Shown here piece by piece: positions 23,740 to 30,392 of a DNA stretch of 64,000 nucleotides; the first letter of the stretch is position 1; every line of letters starts with the position of its first letter. This DNA comes from Pediococcus acidilactici. GTDB taxonomy: Bacteria > Bacillota > Bacilli > Lactobacillales > Lactobacillaceae. Below the pieces are notes generated by a model that was not told where the DNA came from, searched no databases, and worked only from the letters and a program-made list of their open reading frames with translations. The position numbers and the translations under genes are program-made. The stretch spans positions 1,860,001 through 1,924,000 of the forward strand of contig CP103908.1 in NCBI GenBank assembly GCA_024970065.1. The letters run 5' to 3'.

Positions 23740-24406
23740 CGTAATTCCCCCTTATTTTTAATTGCTTTAAATCTTCAATACTCAATTTGATACCGTTTAC
23801 TGGCACGTGATACTTAGTGGCAAACTTAGCTGGCGTAATACTTTCAATTTCGCCATGATGCACTCTGCATAGTGGTAGTACATGCCGTTTTGAATGGTCA
23901 ATCTTGTTTCGGTTCGTTCGTCCAACCACGTCGACGTGATGAATATCAGCATATTCCCCACAAACGAGACAGACCCGATGTCTACAGCATTGGTAGATAA
24001 AATACTGTTCTTCTCGTGGTATCAACTCGTACCCTTTTTTAAACGGAACGTGCCACTCGAACATGAAATCGATAACTAGGTCTAACAATTGATTGGCATC
24101 ACTCACAGACGATTCTGTGTGGTCTGATAAGCTGATAGACTTACCGGCCGTGTAATATTCGTACTGCGTATAGAACATCGATTTTAAAAATTCACTCGGC
24201 ACTACGAAGTAAGCTTCAATGTCATGGAGCAATGCGAAGAATAATCTTCGTTGCTTTACTCTTACTTTTCTTGGGTCTGCTACTTCGAAATCAACGTAAA
24301 ACTCACCTTGCCCACCGCTAACAGTTTCCAAATGGTCTTGATTCAGTGGTCTATCAAGATGAATTACCAAATCTCTGCCTCGTTGTTCCGCTCTTGCTCT
24401 TTGCAT
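23729..24406 (-). CDS. Putative HNH nuclease of the replication module
   Basis: 225 residues. C-terminal HNH-type domain: CLVCGEYADIHHVDVVGR (Cys pair plus HH-DV motif), then KRHVLPLCRVHHGEIE with the second Cys/His set. The N-terminal half (beta strands around FYVDFEVADPRKVRVKQRRLFFALLHDIEA) matches the putative HNHc nuclease type commonly found next to ssb in Lactobacillus phages. Likely acts in recombination or junction processing. Lies directly downstream of ssb. Confidence 0.82.
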   Translation of the reverse strand: MQRARAEQRGRDLVIHLDRPLNQDHLETVSGGQGEFYVDFEVADPRKVRVKQRRLFFALLHDIEAYFVVPSEFLKSMFYTQYEYYTAGKSISLSDHTESSVSDANQLLDLVIDFMFEWHVPFKKGYELIPREEQYFIYQCCRHRVCLVCGEYADIHHVDVVGRTNRNKIDHSKRHVLPLCRVHHGEIESITPAKFATKYHVPVNGIKLSIEDLKQLKIRGNYDEA

Positions 24407-24417
24407 CTAAATCATTC

Positions 24418-24843
24418 CTAGAACGGTAAATCGTCGTCACTAATATCAATTGACTGTCCGCCATTGGCGAATGGATCTCCCGGCGTTGATGCTTGCCGTG
24501 CGTTATTTTGCTGGTTGCCTTTTGGTTTTGAATCTAGCAACGAGAAGTTATCAGCTACAACCTCAGTTACATAAACTCGTTGTCCTTGTTGGTTTTCGTA
24601 CGAACGGGTTTGAATTCGACCGTCAATGCCTACCAACGAACCTTTTTGTGTGTACTTGGCAAAGTTTTCTGCTGCCTTACGCCACATTACACAGTTGATG
24701 AAATCCGCTTCGCGTTCACCCTGTGAGTTGGTAAACTGTCGGTTAACTGCCACGGTAAAACTAGCTACCGCATCGCCTTTAGCCGTGTGGCGAAGCTCAA
24801 CATCTTTAGTTAGGCGTCCTATTAGTACTGTTCGATTAATCAT
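24418..24843 (-). CDS. ssb: Single-stranded DNA-binding protein
   Basis: 141 residues from ATG 24843 (GAGGA site close upstream; the in-frame extension to 24855 lacks one). OB-fold start [18 protein letters not shown], the [22 protein letters not shown] core and [14 protein letters not shown] strands are standard, followed by a Gln/Asn/Gly linker and the acidic tip DDDLPF that binds partner proteins. Phage SSBs of this type pair with ERF or RecT. Confidence 0.95.
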   Translation of the reverse strand: MINRTVLIGRLTKDVELRHTAKGDAVASFTVAVNRQFTNSQGEREADFINCVMWRKAAENFAKYTQKGSLVGIDGRIQTRSYENQQGQRVYVTEVVADNFSLLDSKPKGNQQNNARQASTPGDPFANGGQSIDISDDDLPF

Positions 24844-25045
24844 GGAGTTCCTCAATCCTTTCTATTTGCCAATCACGAATGCTATTAAGCACGTCTAATT
24901 GTGCGTTTCCTGCTGAATCTAGCTTTCCGTCTTTTAACAATTTTCTGTATAGTGGCTCGCTAATATTAGTCAATTTCTGGTTTAACGCGTCTAGCATTGC
25001 AACCTGTCCATTTTCGTAACCTAATTCATAATTTTCATTCATCAC
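24836..25045 (-). CDS. Hypothetical protein between erf and ssb
   Basis: 69 residues; starts [21 protein letters not shown] and ends [12 protein letters not shown]. Helical and acidic. Its ATG at 25045 overlaps the ERF stop and its end overlaps the SSB start, so the three are tightly coupled. No recognised function. Confidence 0.62.
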   Translation of the reverse strand: MMNENYELGYENGQVAMLDALNQKLTNISEPLYRKLLKDGKLDSAGNAQLDVLNSIRDWQIERIEELHD

Positions 25046-25680
25046 TATTCCTCCATCTTGTTCTCTCTGGCGAGTTCGTACATCAGTGCCCCACTTAGAA
25101 TCAAGGCTTGACGATAGCTTAGATGATCGAGAGTTTTATCTTTCTTACCCAATACCGCAAAAACTCGTTCCGAAACGTTTTTATCAACTTTTTTGATGTT
25201 GTCTTTTAAATAAGCGGTAACCTTAACTTTGGTTTCCTCTTCCTTACGTTGATACTGTTCGAGCAATGAAGCACCTTGACCGTCGTCATCATCGTCAGCA
25301 ACAATTCCGAAGGCTAGACACAAGCTAGTCCGCTTAGCGTAAGTTTCATTCGCACCTTGTTTTTGCATATTAGAATCATCTGGGAATGAATCACCATAGA
25401 TGATTTTCTCCTCGCCGCTAATATGGCGAATAACTGTATAGATCTTGTGCGATACTTTGCCATTAGCGTTAGTATCATCGATGACACCTTGTGAGAAGCT
25501 AATACCTGAATCGGCTGTGTTAATAGCTTTTCGGATGGCTCTATCAATAGCTCTTAGATCGGCATATTTGCCATAGTGAGCTTGTTTATTTTTCTGTGGC
25601 TGTTCTAGTATTTTCTGGGTCGCGTACAAGGCTTGATTTAATTTTGGTGTTGGTGAAATATCAATGTTTTGCTGAATCAT
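25045..25680 (-). CDS. erf: ERF-family single-strand annealing protein
   Basis: 211 residues. The ERF signature is present: KYADLRAIDRAIRKA near the N-terminus, an SFSQGVI strand, and GANETYAKRTSLCLAFGIVADDDDDG at residues about 105-130. ERF proteins anneal complementary strands in phage recombination. Together with SSB, HNH and RusA it makes up a complete recombination set. Confidence 0.93.
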   Translation of the reverse strand: MIQQNIDISPTPKLNQALYATQKILEQPQKNKQAHYGKYADLRAIDRAIRKAINTADSGISFSQGVIDDTNANGKVSHKIYTVIRHISGEEKIIYGDSFPDDSNMQKQGANETYAKRTSLCLAFGIVADDDDDGQGASLLEQYQRKEEETKVKVTAYLKDNIKKVDKNVSERVFAVLGKKDKTLDHLSYRQALILSGALMYELARENKMEE

Positions 25681-25689
25681 GCTTTCCTC

Positions 25690-25902
25690 CTAATCTAATC
25701 CGAACGTTTTACGCCTTGCGTCAAGGCTGATTTTCTCGTCCAAAGCAAATGAATACAGTAGCTCGCGCATGTCGTCTTCGTTCATGTCATCTAGCTTTTC
25801 TAACATGTCGTCTTCTAACTCATCATCTGTCCGTTCTACAGAATCGAAATAGCTAGGCAATTCTTCTTCATAAGCTTTTTGCGCACGCTCAAATCCGTTC
25901 AT
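25690..25902 (-). CDS. Small acidic early protein
   Basis: 70 residues with AAGGAGG before ATG 25902. Very acidic (RTDDELEDDMLEKLDDMNEDDMRELL), resembling DNA-mimic-like small phage proteins in composition, but with no recognised family. It is the first gene of the recombination block. Confidence 0.62.
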   Translation of the reverse strand: MNGFERAQKAYEEELPSYFDSVERTDDELEDDMLEKLDDMNEDDMRELLYSFALDEKISLDARRKTFGLD

Positions 25903-25925
25903 GATTAAAGCCTCCTTACTTTCTG

Positions 25926-25985
25926 TGGTATAATTTGTTTGTTAAATTTTTTATTGAGCCTGCTATTGCCGTAGCGGGCTTTTTA
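25926..25985 (+). ncRNA. Second short plus-strand promoter-terminator unit
   Basis: Extended -10 box TGGTATAAT (25926-25934) is followed 23 bases on by an 8-bp hairpin GCCTGCTA/TAGCGGGC (two G-U) and five T. The predicted RNA is about 45 nt and antisense to the early transcript between two genes. Same architecture and spacing as 18134-18195 with a different hairpin sequence. Confidence 0.4.
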
Positions 25986-26300
25986 TTTTGTCCGTTTTAT
26001 TGTTAACGTTTCGTCAGTTTTCAATTCATTTAGTAAACTTAAAACATCTGACTTAGTTCCAATTTTATTAATGCCAGTATTATCAGTAGTAACGCTGATA
26101 TTATATTTATTATCACTATCTTCTAAGTGCTCCTCGCTACCGCAAATAGTGTCGAGTGCTTTTTTGATTGGTAGCTTTAAGCTAAATACGTCTTCATTAA
26201 CCATTGTTATGAGTGTTGTATTATATTCGTCATCAAATTCAATAGACGTAATATTACATGGATTTATATACACATCTTCTCTAATCTTTGCTAACTTCAT
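25983..26300 (-). CDS. Hypothetical early phage protein
   Basis: 105 residues. Starts MKLAKIREDVYINPCNITSIEFDD, then TTLITMVNEDVFSLKLP, a beta-rich layout. Ends DETLTIKRTK. A ribosome site AAGGGGTGA precedes ATG 26300. No recognised domain. Confidence 0.6.
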   Translation of the reverse strand: MKLAKIREDVYINPCNITSIEFDDEYNTTLITMVNEDVFSLKLPIKKALDTICGSEEHLEDSDNKYNISVTTDNTGINKIGTKSDVLSLLNELKTDETLTIKRTK

Positions 26301-26313
26301 TACTGTTCACCCC

Positions 26314-26397
26314 TTACTCGAAAAATGAATTAAATCCAAAACGACCAAATGCGTAGGCCATCCCTGCTATTACCAACACTGCTATTGCGACTCTCAT
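26314..26397 (-). CDS. 27-residue membrane peptide
   Basis: ATG 26397 overlaps the upstream stop (TAATG) with GAGGGG before it. One hydrophobic helix (VAIAVLVIAGMAYAF) and a short polar end. Coupled placement is the only evidence for translation. Confidence 0.4.
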   Translation of the reverse strand: MRVAIAVLVIAGMAYAFGRFGFNSFFE

Positions 26398-26603
26398 TAC
26401 AACCCCTCCACCCATTTGTTTACTTTCGGCTTAATGTAATATGTTCGATTGAGATAAGACGGACTAATTACAGCCTCGTCTAGCCCACCGTATTCAACTG
26501 CCTTGTCTATCGTTGCCACTGAAAATCCTAGATATTCAGCAACCGTTTTTCGATCCATGAGCAACGGAAACTTATCGTCGCTCAAACGTTCCTTGTCCGC
26601 CAT
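26397..26603 (-). CDS. Small helix-turn-helix (excisionase/AlpA-like) DNA-binding protein
   Basis: 68 residues from ATG 26603, which has TAGGAGG eight bases upstream. RKTVAEYLGFSVATIDKAVEYGG is a MerR/excisionase-type winged helix, followed by a short YYIKPKVNKWVEGL wing and end. In this position, just downstream of the antirepressor, such proteins act as excisionase or early regulators. Which of the two is not decidable from sequence. Confidence 0.7.
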   Translation of the reverse strand: MADKERLSDDKFPLLMDRKTVAEYLGFSVATIDKAVEYGGLDEAVISPSYLNRTYYIKPKVNKWVEGL

Positions 26604-26615
26604 CTTTATCACCTC

Positions 26616-26669
26616 CTATCTAGTTGCTCCACCTTTTTTGATACTGTTGCATGACTTTGCGTCTCTCAT
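26616..26669 (-). CDS. Possible 17-residue peptide
   Basis: ATG 26669 lies eight bases after AGGAGAG, and the frame of 17 codons ends just before the next ribosome site. It may be a leader peptide or chance. Confidence 0.25.
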   Translation of the reverse strand: MRDAKSCNSIKKGGATR

Positions 26670-26671
26670 AA

Positions 26672-27397
26672 CTACTCTCCTAGCGTTGTTTGCCCCGCTG
26701 GCACTTTACTCATCTCTTTAATAATTTGTACCGTTGCAGTAGATGGTTGCCAGTTACTGATATATTCATCGGCTTTATCAAAGTCCTTTTGTCGAAGCTG
26801 CGAACGTGTCTTAATCCCGGTTACTTCGTTTAGACCGCGGTTGATGTCCTTAAACAACTTGCTACGTTGCGCAGCTGTTAACGTTAGTCCGTGAATTTTG
26901 ATATATTCGTTAACTTTCTCCGAAACACGGCGTGAGATGTATCCATATTCGCCCACATCCAAGCGCTGATTATCCTTCAAATACTTAACGTCACTACCGA
27001 TTCGGTTTACCTTGTTATTGGTTTCTTCTGTTGCATCAAACATCAATTTCAATGCTTCCATTGGCGTTTTGGGTAATTGAATACGTTCCGCCTTAATGGT
27101 TTTTTCCATCTGGTTGAAAGCTTCAATGTATTTAAGTTTGAATCCTAAGGCCTTTTTACCAGTGAATCCCATTGCCAACAACGTGAACCCATCTCGGTTC
27201 ATATAGACCACTTTTCGATCGCGCCCATAAGAATCTGGTTCAGTGCCTTCCGAAAACATCTCCCCAAAATTGGGGACATCTTGTTTCATCTGAGAAATAT
27301 CCCGCAAAATATGATCATGTCGCTTTCCAAACACTTCTGCTACTTGTAAACTGGTTGTTACTGCTTGTTGGTCTTTCATAATTACTAATTCATTCAT
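26672..27397 (-). CDS. Rha-type antirepressor with ORF6C C-terminal domain
   Basis: 241 residues. N-terminal Rha domain: VTTSLQVAEVFGKRHDHILRDI, then YMNRDGFTLLAMGFTGKKAL and KLKYIEAFNQME. The C-terminal ORF6C-type domain (DVKYLKDNQRLDVGEYGYISRRVSEKVNEYI...) is typical of Lactobacillus/Streptococcus phages. Such proteins modulate the lysis-lysogeny choice by antagonising repressor. Located in the early leftward operon just after cro and the Tad2-like gene. Confidence 0.9.
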   Translation of the reverse strand: MNELVIMKDQQAVTTSLQVAEVFGKRHDHILRDISQMKQDVPNFGEMFSEGTEPDSYGRDRKVVYMNRDGFTLLAMGFTGKKALGFKLKYIEAFNQMEKTIKAERIQLPKTPMEALKLMFDATEETNNKVNRIGSDVKYLKDNQRLDVGEYGYISRRVSEKVNEYIKIHGLTLTAAQRSKLFKDINRGLNEVTGIKTRSQLRQKDFDKADEYISNWQPSTATVQIIKEMSKVPAGQTTLGE

Positions 27398-27457
27398 ATT
27401 GTTCTCTTCTTTCGTGTGTATAATTGTTTTACAAGGTGGTGATAATGATGGATGATT

Positions 27458-27661
27458 TTAGCCGTAGATAGTCCAATCATTTGCTAGTAGATCCGAAGCA
27501 ATTGGTTGCCACTTCGCTATCAATTCATCCTTACGATTAGCAACAATCATTCCGCTAGTAGTATCAGTAGGAATTATCCAAATGGGGTTTGGTCCCCATG
27601 ATTTAGGGGTAATTCCTCTTTTTTGTTTACCAGCCTCTTTTACTGCTTCTTGAATGTTCAT
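27458..27661 (-). CDS. DUF2829 / Tad2-like protein (candidate anti-Thoeris)
   Basis: 67 residues from ATG 27661 (AAGGAAA upstream; the extension to 27691 overlaps cro and lacks a site). The layout NIQEAVKEAGKQKRGITPKSW, a central WIIPTDTTSG strand and a closing WQPIASDLLANDWTIYG matches the small DUF2829 fold, whose C-terminal 'S-DLLA-DW' is the hallmark. Tad2 proteins of this family sequester the gcADPR signal of Thoeris defence. The family call is by pattern; ligand binding is untested. Confidence 0.65.
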   Translation of the reverse strand: MNIQEAVKEAGKQKRGITPKSWGPNPIWIIPTDTTSGMIVANRKDELIAKWQPIASDLLANDWTIYG

Positions 27662-27674
27662 ATTGTTTTCCTTC

Positions 27675-27863
27675 CTAGATTCCAAATTCATTAATCATGC
27701 TAATAATTAATTTTGTTGCTTCTGGCCCTTTAGCTTTGCCGCTGAGCACTTGTTGAATCCATGAAGCACTTGAGCCAAACAATACCCCAGCCATGCGATA
27801 GGTAATGTGGTTTTCTTTCATATACTTTTTGACAGCTTCACGACCTGGTTCTGTTCCTATCAA
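27675..27863 (-). CDS. Cro-like repressor
   Basis: 62 residues, TTG start at 27863 with AAGGGGGCG upstream. The chain GREAVKKYMKENHITYRMAGVLFGSSASWIQQVLSGKAKGPEATKLI is a compact Xre-type HTH with no oligomerisation domain. First gene of the leftward early operon, opposite cI, with shared operators between. This is the classical Cro position. Confidence 0.78.
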   Translation of the reverse strand: MIGTEPGREAVKKYMKENHITYRMAGVLFGSSASWIQQVLSGKAKGPEATKLIISMINEFGI

Positions 27864-27906
27864 TAAAAACGCCCCCTTATTTTTTCAAGTGATTTATCAA
27901 GTATCG

Positions 27907-27935
27907 TTGACTTTTTTTAAACTATAGTTTAATAT
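27907..27935 (+). promoter_or_regulatory. Rightward promoter (likely for cI)
   Basis: TTGACT and TAATAT separated by exactly 17 bases. The 16-bp palindrome TTAAACTATAGTTTAA (27917-27932) overlaps the spacer and -10 box, so repressor binding would block it. The start would give cI a leader of about 185 nt. On the other strand TTTAAC-17-TATAGT overlaps the same palindrome and could serve cro. Confidence 0.6.
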
Positions 27936-28092
27936 GAAGCCATGTTAAATAAGCAATTCAAAACCCACTACCAATGCAATTCCTCGCCAAAGTTGTTGCC
28001 ATTATTGGGTGTGTTTTTTATTGCCTGATTACTTGATGAATTAATAATATAACTATAGTTTAATTAATGCAAGTGTTTTTATAACTAAAGTT
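27917..28092. promoter_or_regulatory. Three-operator lysogeny switch
   Basis: Operators: TTAAACTATAGTTTAA (27917-27932, perfect), AACTATAGTT core (28051-28060) and AACTAAAGTT (28083-28092). All share the half-site AACT-A. Spacing of 134 and 32 bp suggests one site near cro and two near cI, as in Lactobacillales phage switches. Confidence 0.75.
28044..28072 (-). promoter_or_regulatory. Leftward promoter (likely for cro/early operon)
   Basis: On the minus strand TTGCAT and TATTAT are separated by 17 bases with the operator core AACTATAGTT in the spacer. It points toward cro and, if active together with 27907-27935, produces face-to-face overlapping transcripts. Confidence 0.55.
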
Positions 28093-28128
28093 TATTTTTT
28101 ATTCATCAAACATGGGAGAAACGCTATT

Positions 28129-28485
28129 ATGACGATGTTTGACAGGGTAAAAAAAATTTCAAAAAAAAGAGGATTAAGTCTTGCACAATTAAATGAAAAG
28201 GCAGGATTTAAACCAAATGTTATATATTCATGGAAAACAAAAACTCCATCTATAGATAAAGTTGAATCGGTTGCAAAAGTTCTAGGTGTATCTGTAGATT
28301 ATTTGTTAGGTAAAAATGAAACTCCTGAATGGGCAAACGAAAGGGACACTACCGATTTAAAGAAATTTCTTGAAGACAACGATGGGACATTCACTTATGG
28401 AGGAGATGATTTAACCGAGGATGAGAAGCAAAAATTAAAAATTGCGATGACTCAGATTTTTTGGGATCGTCACAAACATGACTAG
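28129..28485 (+). CDS. CI-like Xre repressor
   Basis: 118 residues. N-terminal HTH (RVKKISKKRGLSLAQLNEKAGFKPNVIYSWKTKTPS, then VAKVLGVSVDYLLG), then a short acidic C-terminal region without a LexA-type Ser/Lys peptidase domain. That fits repressors inactivated by a separate ImmA-type protease, which is the next gene. GGGAGAAA precedes ATG 28129. Confidence 0.9.
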   Translation: MTMFDRVKKISKKRGLSLAQLNEKAGFKPNVIYSWKTKTPSIDKVESVAKVLGVSVDYLLGKNETPEWANERDTTDLKKFLEDNDGTFTYGGDDLTEDEKQKLKIAMTQIFWDRHKHD

Positions 28486-28496
28486 GTGGTTATTTT

Positions 28497-28904
28497 ATGT
28501 CTATAGTTAAGGACTTTATACAAAATGTTCAAAAAAGATACAATACTGCCGATCCTTTTAAAATTGCCGAAATACTAAATATAGATGTACGTTATTGCTA
28601 TTTAGGACGTATGCCTCTGGGGAAAACGAACTATGACGATAAAGGAACAATCATAATATTAAACAACTCTCTACGTGATTCGCCACAAAAGTACTTCACA
28701 CTTGCGCACGAGCTTGGTCACTATTTTATGCACGAAGGACTGGCAGGGTATTATACAGGCGTCCGCTTTGGATATGATGAATTTGAGAATCAAGCAAACG
28801 AATTTGCTAGTGGCCTTTTAGCTTTATTTTATGTGGAAGAATACGATCGTTTGCCTCATACAATTCGTGAACTAGAAGTAACATACGGATTACCTACTAA
28901 TTAA
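28497..28904 (+). CDS. ImmA/IrrE-family metallopeptidase
   Basis: 135 residues. Zinc motif HELGHYFMH near residue 80 and the downstream ENQANEFASGLL glutamate helix define the family. It probably cleaves or binds the CI repressor upon DNA damage. Eleven bases after cI, with AGGTGG as ribosome site, so co-transcribed. Confidence 0.92.
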   Translation: MSIVKDFIQNVQKRYNTADPFKIAEILNIDVRYCYLGRMPLGKTNYDDKGTIIILNNSLRDSPQKYFTLAHELGHYFMHEGLAGYYTGVRFGYDEFENQANEFASGLLALFYVEEYDRLPHTIRELEVTYGLPTN

Positions 28905-28974
28905 TTAGATATAAAACTATAAAATTGTCCAAATCCTGATGACTATAAAAGCTGATTTTTTTGGAGGAAATACA

Positions 28975-29742
28975 ATGATACAACTCAGTATTGCGTTACA
29001 AACTATTTTTATAATTGCAATTATTGCATTTATTATCGGTTTAATTTGGCTAATTATTAATTGGATTAAAAAGAAACCTAAAAAAGCTCCCACAATTTTT
29101 TCAATCATTTCATTAATTATCCTTGTAGTTAGCTTAGTTGGTGGTGTGACAGTTTCAAATGAAATTGATAAAACATTATCAAACATCAGTAATTCTACAA
29201 AAGCTAAATCAGCTAAAAATACTGACAGCGATGATTATTCTGACGAAAGTTCAGGCAAAACTGATAATAAAAACCAAATTGAATTAGACGATGACAAGAT
29301 AGACATCAAAGACTCAAAGGAATATTCAACTACATATTCTGATTCATCTTGGGCTGGTACTACAGTTAAAATTGATAAAGTTACTGTTTACAAAACAGAT
29401 GGGGAATATTCCGACGGGGATGACGGCAAATTCAATGGTGTAGTTAAAGTTCATTTTGACATCAAAGCAGGCCGAGATATTTCAATATATGCCTCACAAG
29501 CCACTTTAAATACTAACGACGGTCAACAAGTAGAAGCAGATGGTTATGATAGTGATGATTTTGACGGTGATTTAAACTCCGGAGCAAATGCTAACGGTGA
29601 TGTCTACTTCCTGCTTCCTAAACTAGGCTCAGTTAGTGATTTACATACACTACGCCTTAAATTTGATTCAAGCTATGATACGGACGATTACGATGATGAT
29701 AACTCTGATCACTCATACGACGTGACTGTCAATTTACAGTAA
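28975..29742 (+). CDS. Membrane-anchored protein with DUF4352-like extracellular domain
   Basis: 255 residues from ATG 28975 (GGAGGAAATACA); the upstream in-frame ATG 28939 lacks a site. Two N-terminal membrane helices (about 5-28 and 38-60), a Ser/Asp/Lys-rich linker, then a beta domain (TTVKIDKVTVYKTDGEY..., NGVVKVHFDIKAGRDISIY, SDLHTLRLKFDS) with Asp-rich end, similar to DUF4352 surface domains. In the lysogenic-conversion position between repressor and integrase, so expressed from the prophage. May alter the cell surface or exclude other phages; not proven. Confidence 0.72.
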   Translation: MIQLSIALQTIFIIAIIAFIIGLIWLIINWIKKKPKKAPTIFSIISLIILVVSLVGGVTVSNEIDKTLSNISNSTKAKSAKNTDSDDYSDESSGKTDNKNQIELDDDKIDIKDSKEYSTTYSDSSWAGTTVKIDKVTVYKTDGEYSDGDDGKFNGVVKVHFDIKAGRDISIYASQATLNTNDGQQVEADGYDSDDFDGDLNSGANANGDVYFLLPKLGSVSDLHTLRLKFDSSYDTDDYDDDNSDHSYDVTVNLQ

Positions 29743-29750
29743 AACACCAC

Positions 29751-29826
29751 TTCCCACTCTGGCGACTCGCAGCGGTTCGATTCCGTTGGTGGGAATAGTG
29801 GTTATTACAATATACGTAATAACCAC
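29751..29826 (+). ncRNA. tRNA-like structured RNA element, copy 1
   Basis: TTCCCAC (29751) pairs with GTGGGAA (29789-29795). Between them are 12 bases TCTGGCGACTCG and a T-arm CAGCGG-TTCGATT-CCGTTG that adjoins the 3' strand directly, as acceptor and T-arm stack in tRNA. A perfect 11-bp hairpin GTGGTTATTAC/GTAATAACCAC follows, then A6. A second copy with covarying stems is at 30180-30253. Not a full tRNA: no D or anticodon arms. Confidence 0.65.
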
Positions 29827-29974
29827 AAAAAAGCCACATCCCCTAACCGCCAAGTAAGATGTTAGAACGTGATTGGCCGATCATTGCAGCTAACATCCCT
29901 GGTATTTTCTTAGGATTTTTTACATTCTATACCGCGTTACATTAATACTTTATTTACAAAGGAGCGAATAGTTT

Positions 29975-30172
29975 ATGGAAACGAGTATTATGGCTATCAT
30001 TGGAATAATTATATTTTTTATTGGAGCATTAATAATATCTCTTGGTCGAACTTTAACTATCTTACGTTTCTTTTTTGGTGATCGTAGTATGTTTACGCAG
30101 ATGTTTTGGGGAATTATCTTTACCTGCATTGGCTTATTTTTAATCATACTTGGTAGCCCTCAGCTTAGATGA
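29975..30172 (+). CDS. Small two-pass membrane protein (superinfection-exclusion candidate)
   Basis: 65 residues with AAGGAG ten bases before ATG 29975. Two hydrophobic helices (SIMAIIGIIIFFIGALIISLG and QMFWGIIFTCIGLFLIILG) flank a basic loop RTLTILRFFFGDR. It lies between the two tRNA-like elements in the region between repressor and integrase where Sie-type exclusion proteins are often encoded. Function inferred from location only. Confidence 0.65.
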   Translation: METSIMAIIGIIIFFIGALIISLGRTLTILRFFFGDRSMFTQMFWGIIFTCIGLFLIILGSPQLR

Positions 30173-30179
30173 TATCCTC

Positions 30180-30253
30180 TTTCCACTCCGGTGACTAGAT
30201 ACAGTCCGACTCTGTATGTGGGAAATAGTAGTTAACTTAATAGATTTAACTAC
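30180..30253 (+). ncRNA. tRNA-like structured RNA element, copy 2
   Basis: TTTCCAC (30180) pairs with GTGGGAA (30218-30224, one G-U). A 12-base insert TCCGGTGACTAG and T-arm ATACAG-TCCGACT-CTGTAT lie between, the T-arm again abutting the 3' strand. An 8-bp hairpin GTAGTTAA/TTAACTAC follows. The T-stem shares almost no sequence with copy 1 but is fully paired. Confidence 0.65.
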
Positions 30254-30258
30254 ACAAC

Positions 30259-30298
30259 AAAAAAGCCACATCCCCCACCGACCAAAGTTTGGGATGTG
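30259..30298 (-). terminator. Leftward terminator upstream of integrase
   Basis: Minus strand CACATCCC/GGGATGTG perfect 8-bp stem, then GGC and T6. It would stop leftward transcription entering the lysogeny block. The T6-side string GCCACATCCCC also follows copy 1 of the RNA element (29831). Confidence 0.6.
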
Positions 30299-30392
30299 AC
30301 TATAACTGAACTACTACATAGGGGCAGTACCCCTTCGCTGTCTATTTTAGCATGTTGGACTGCCTCCAGAAAAGAGAACGGAGGTTCGCGTT

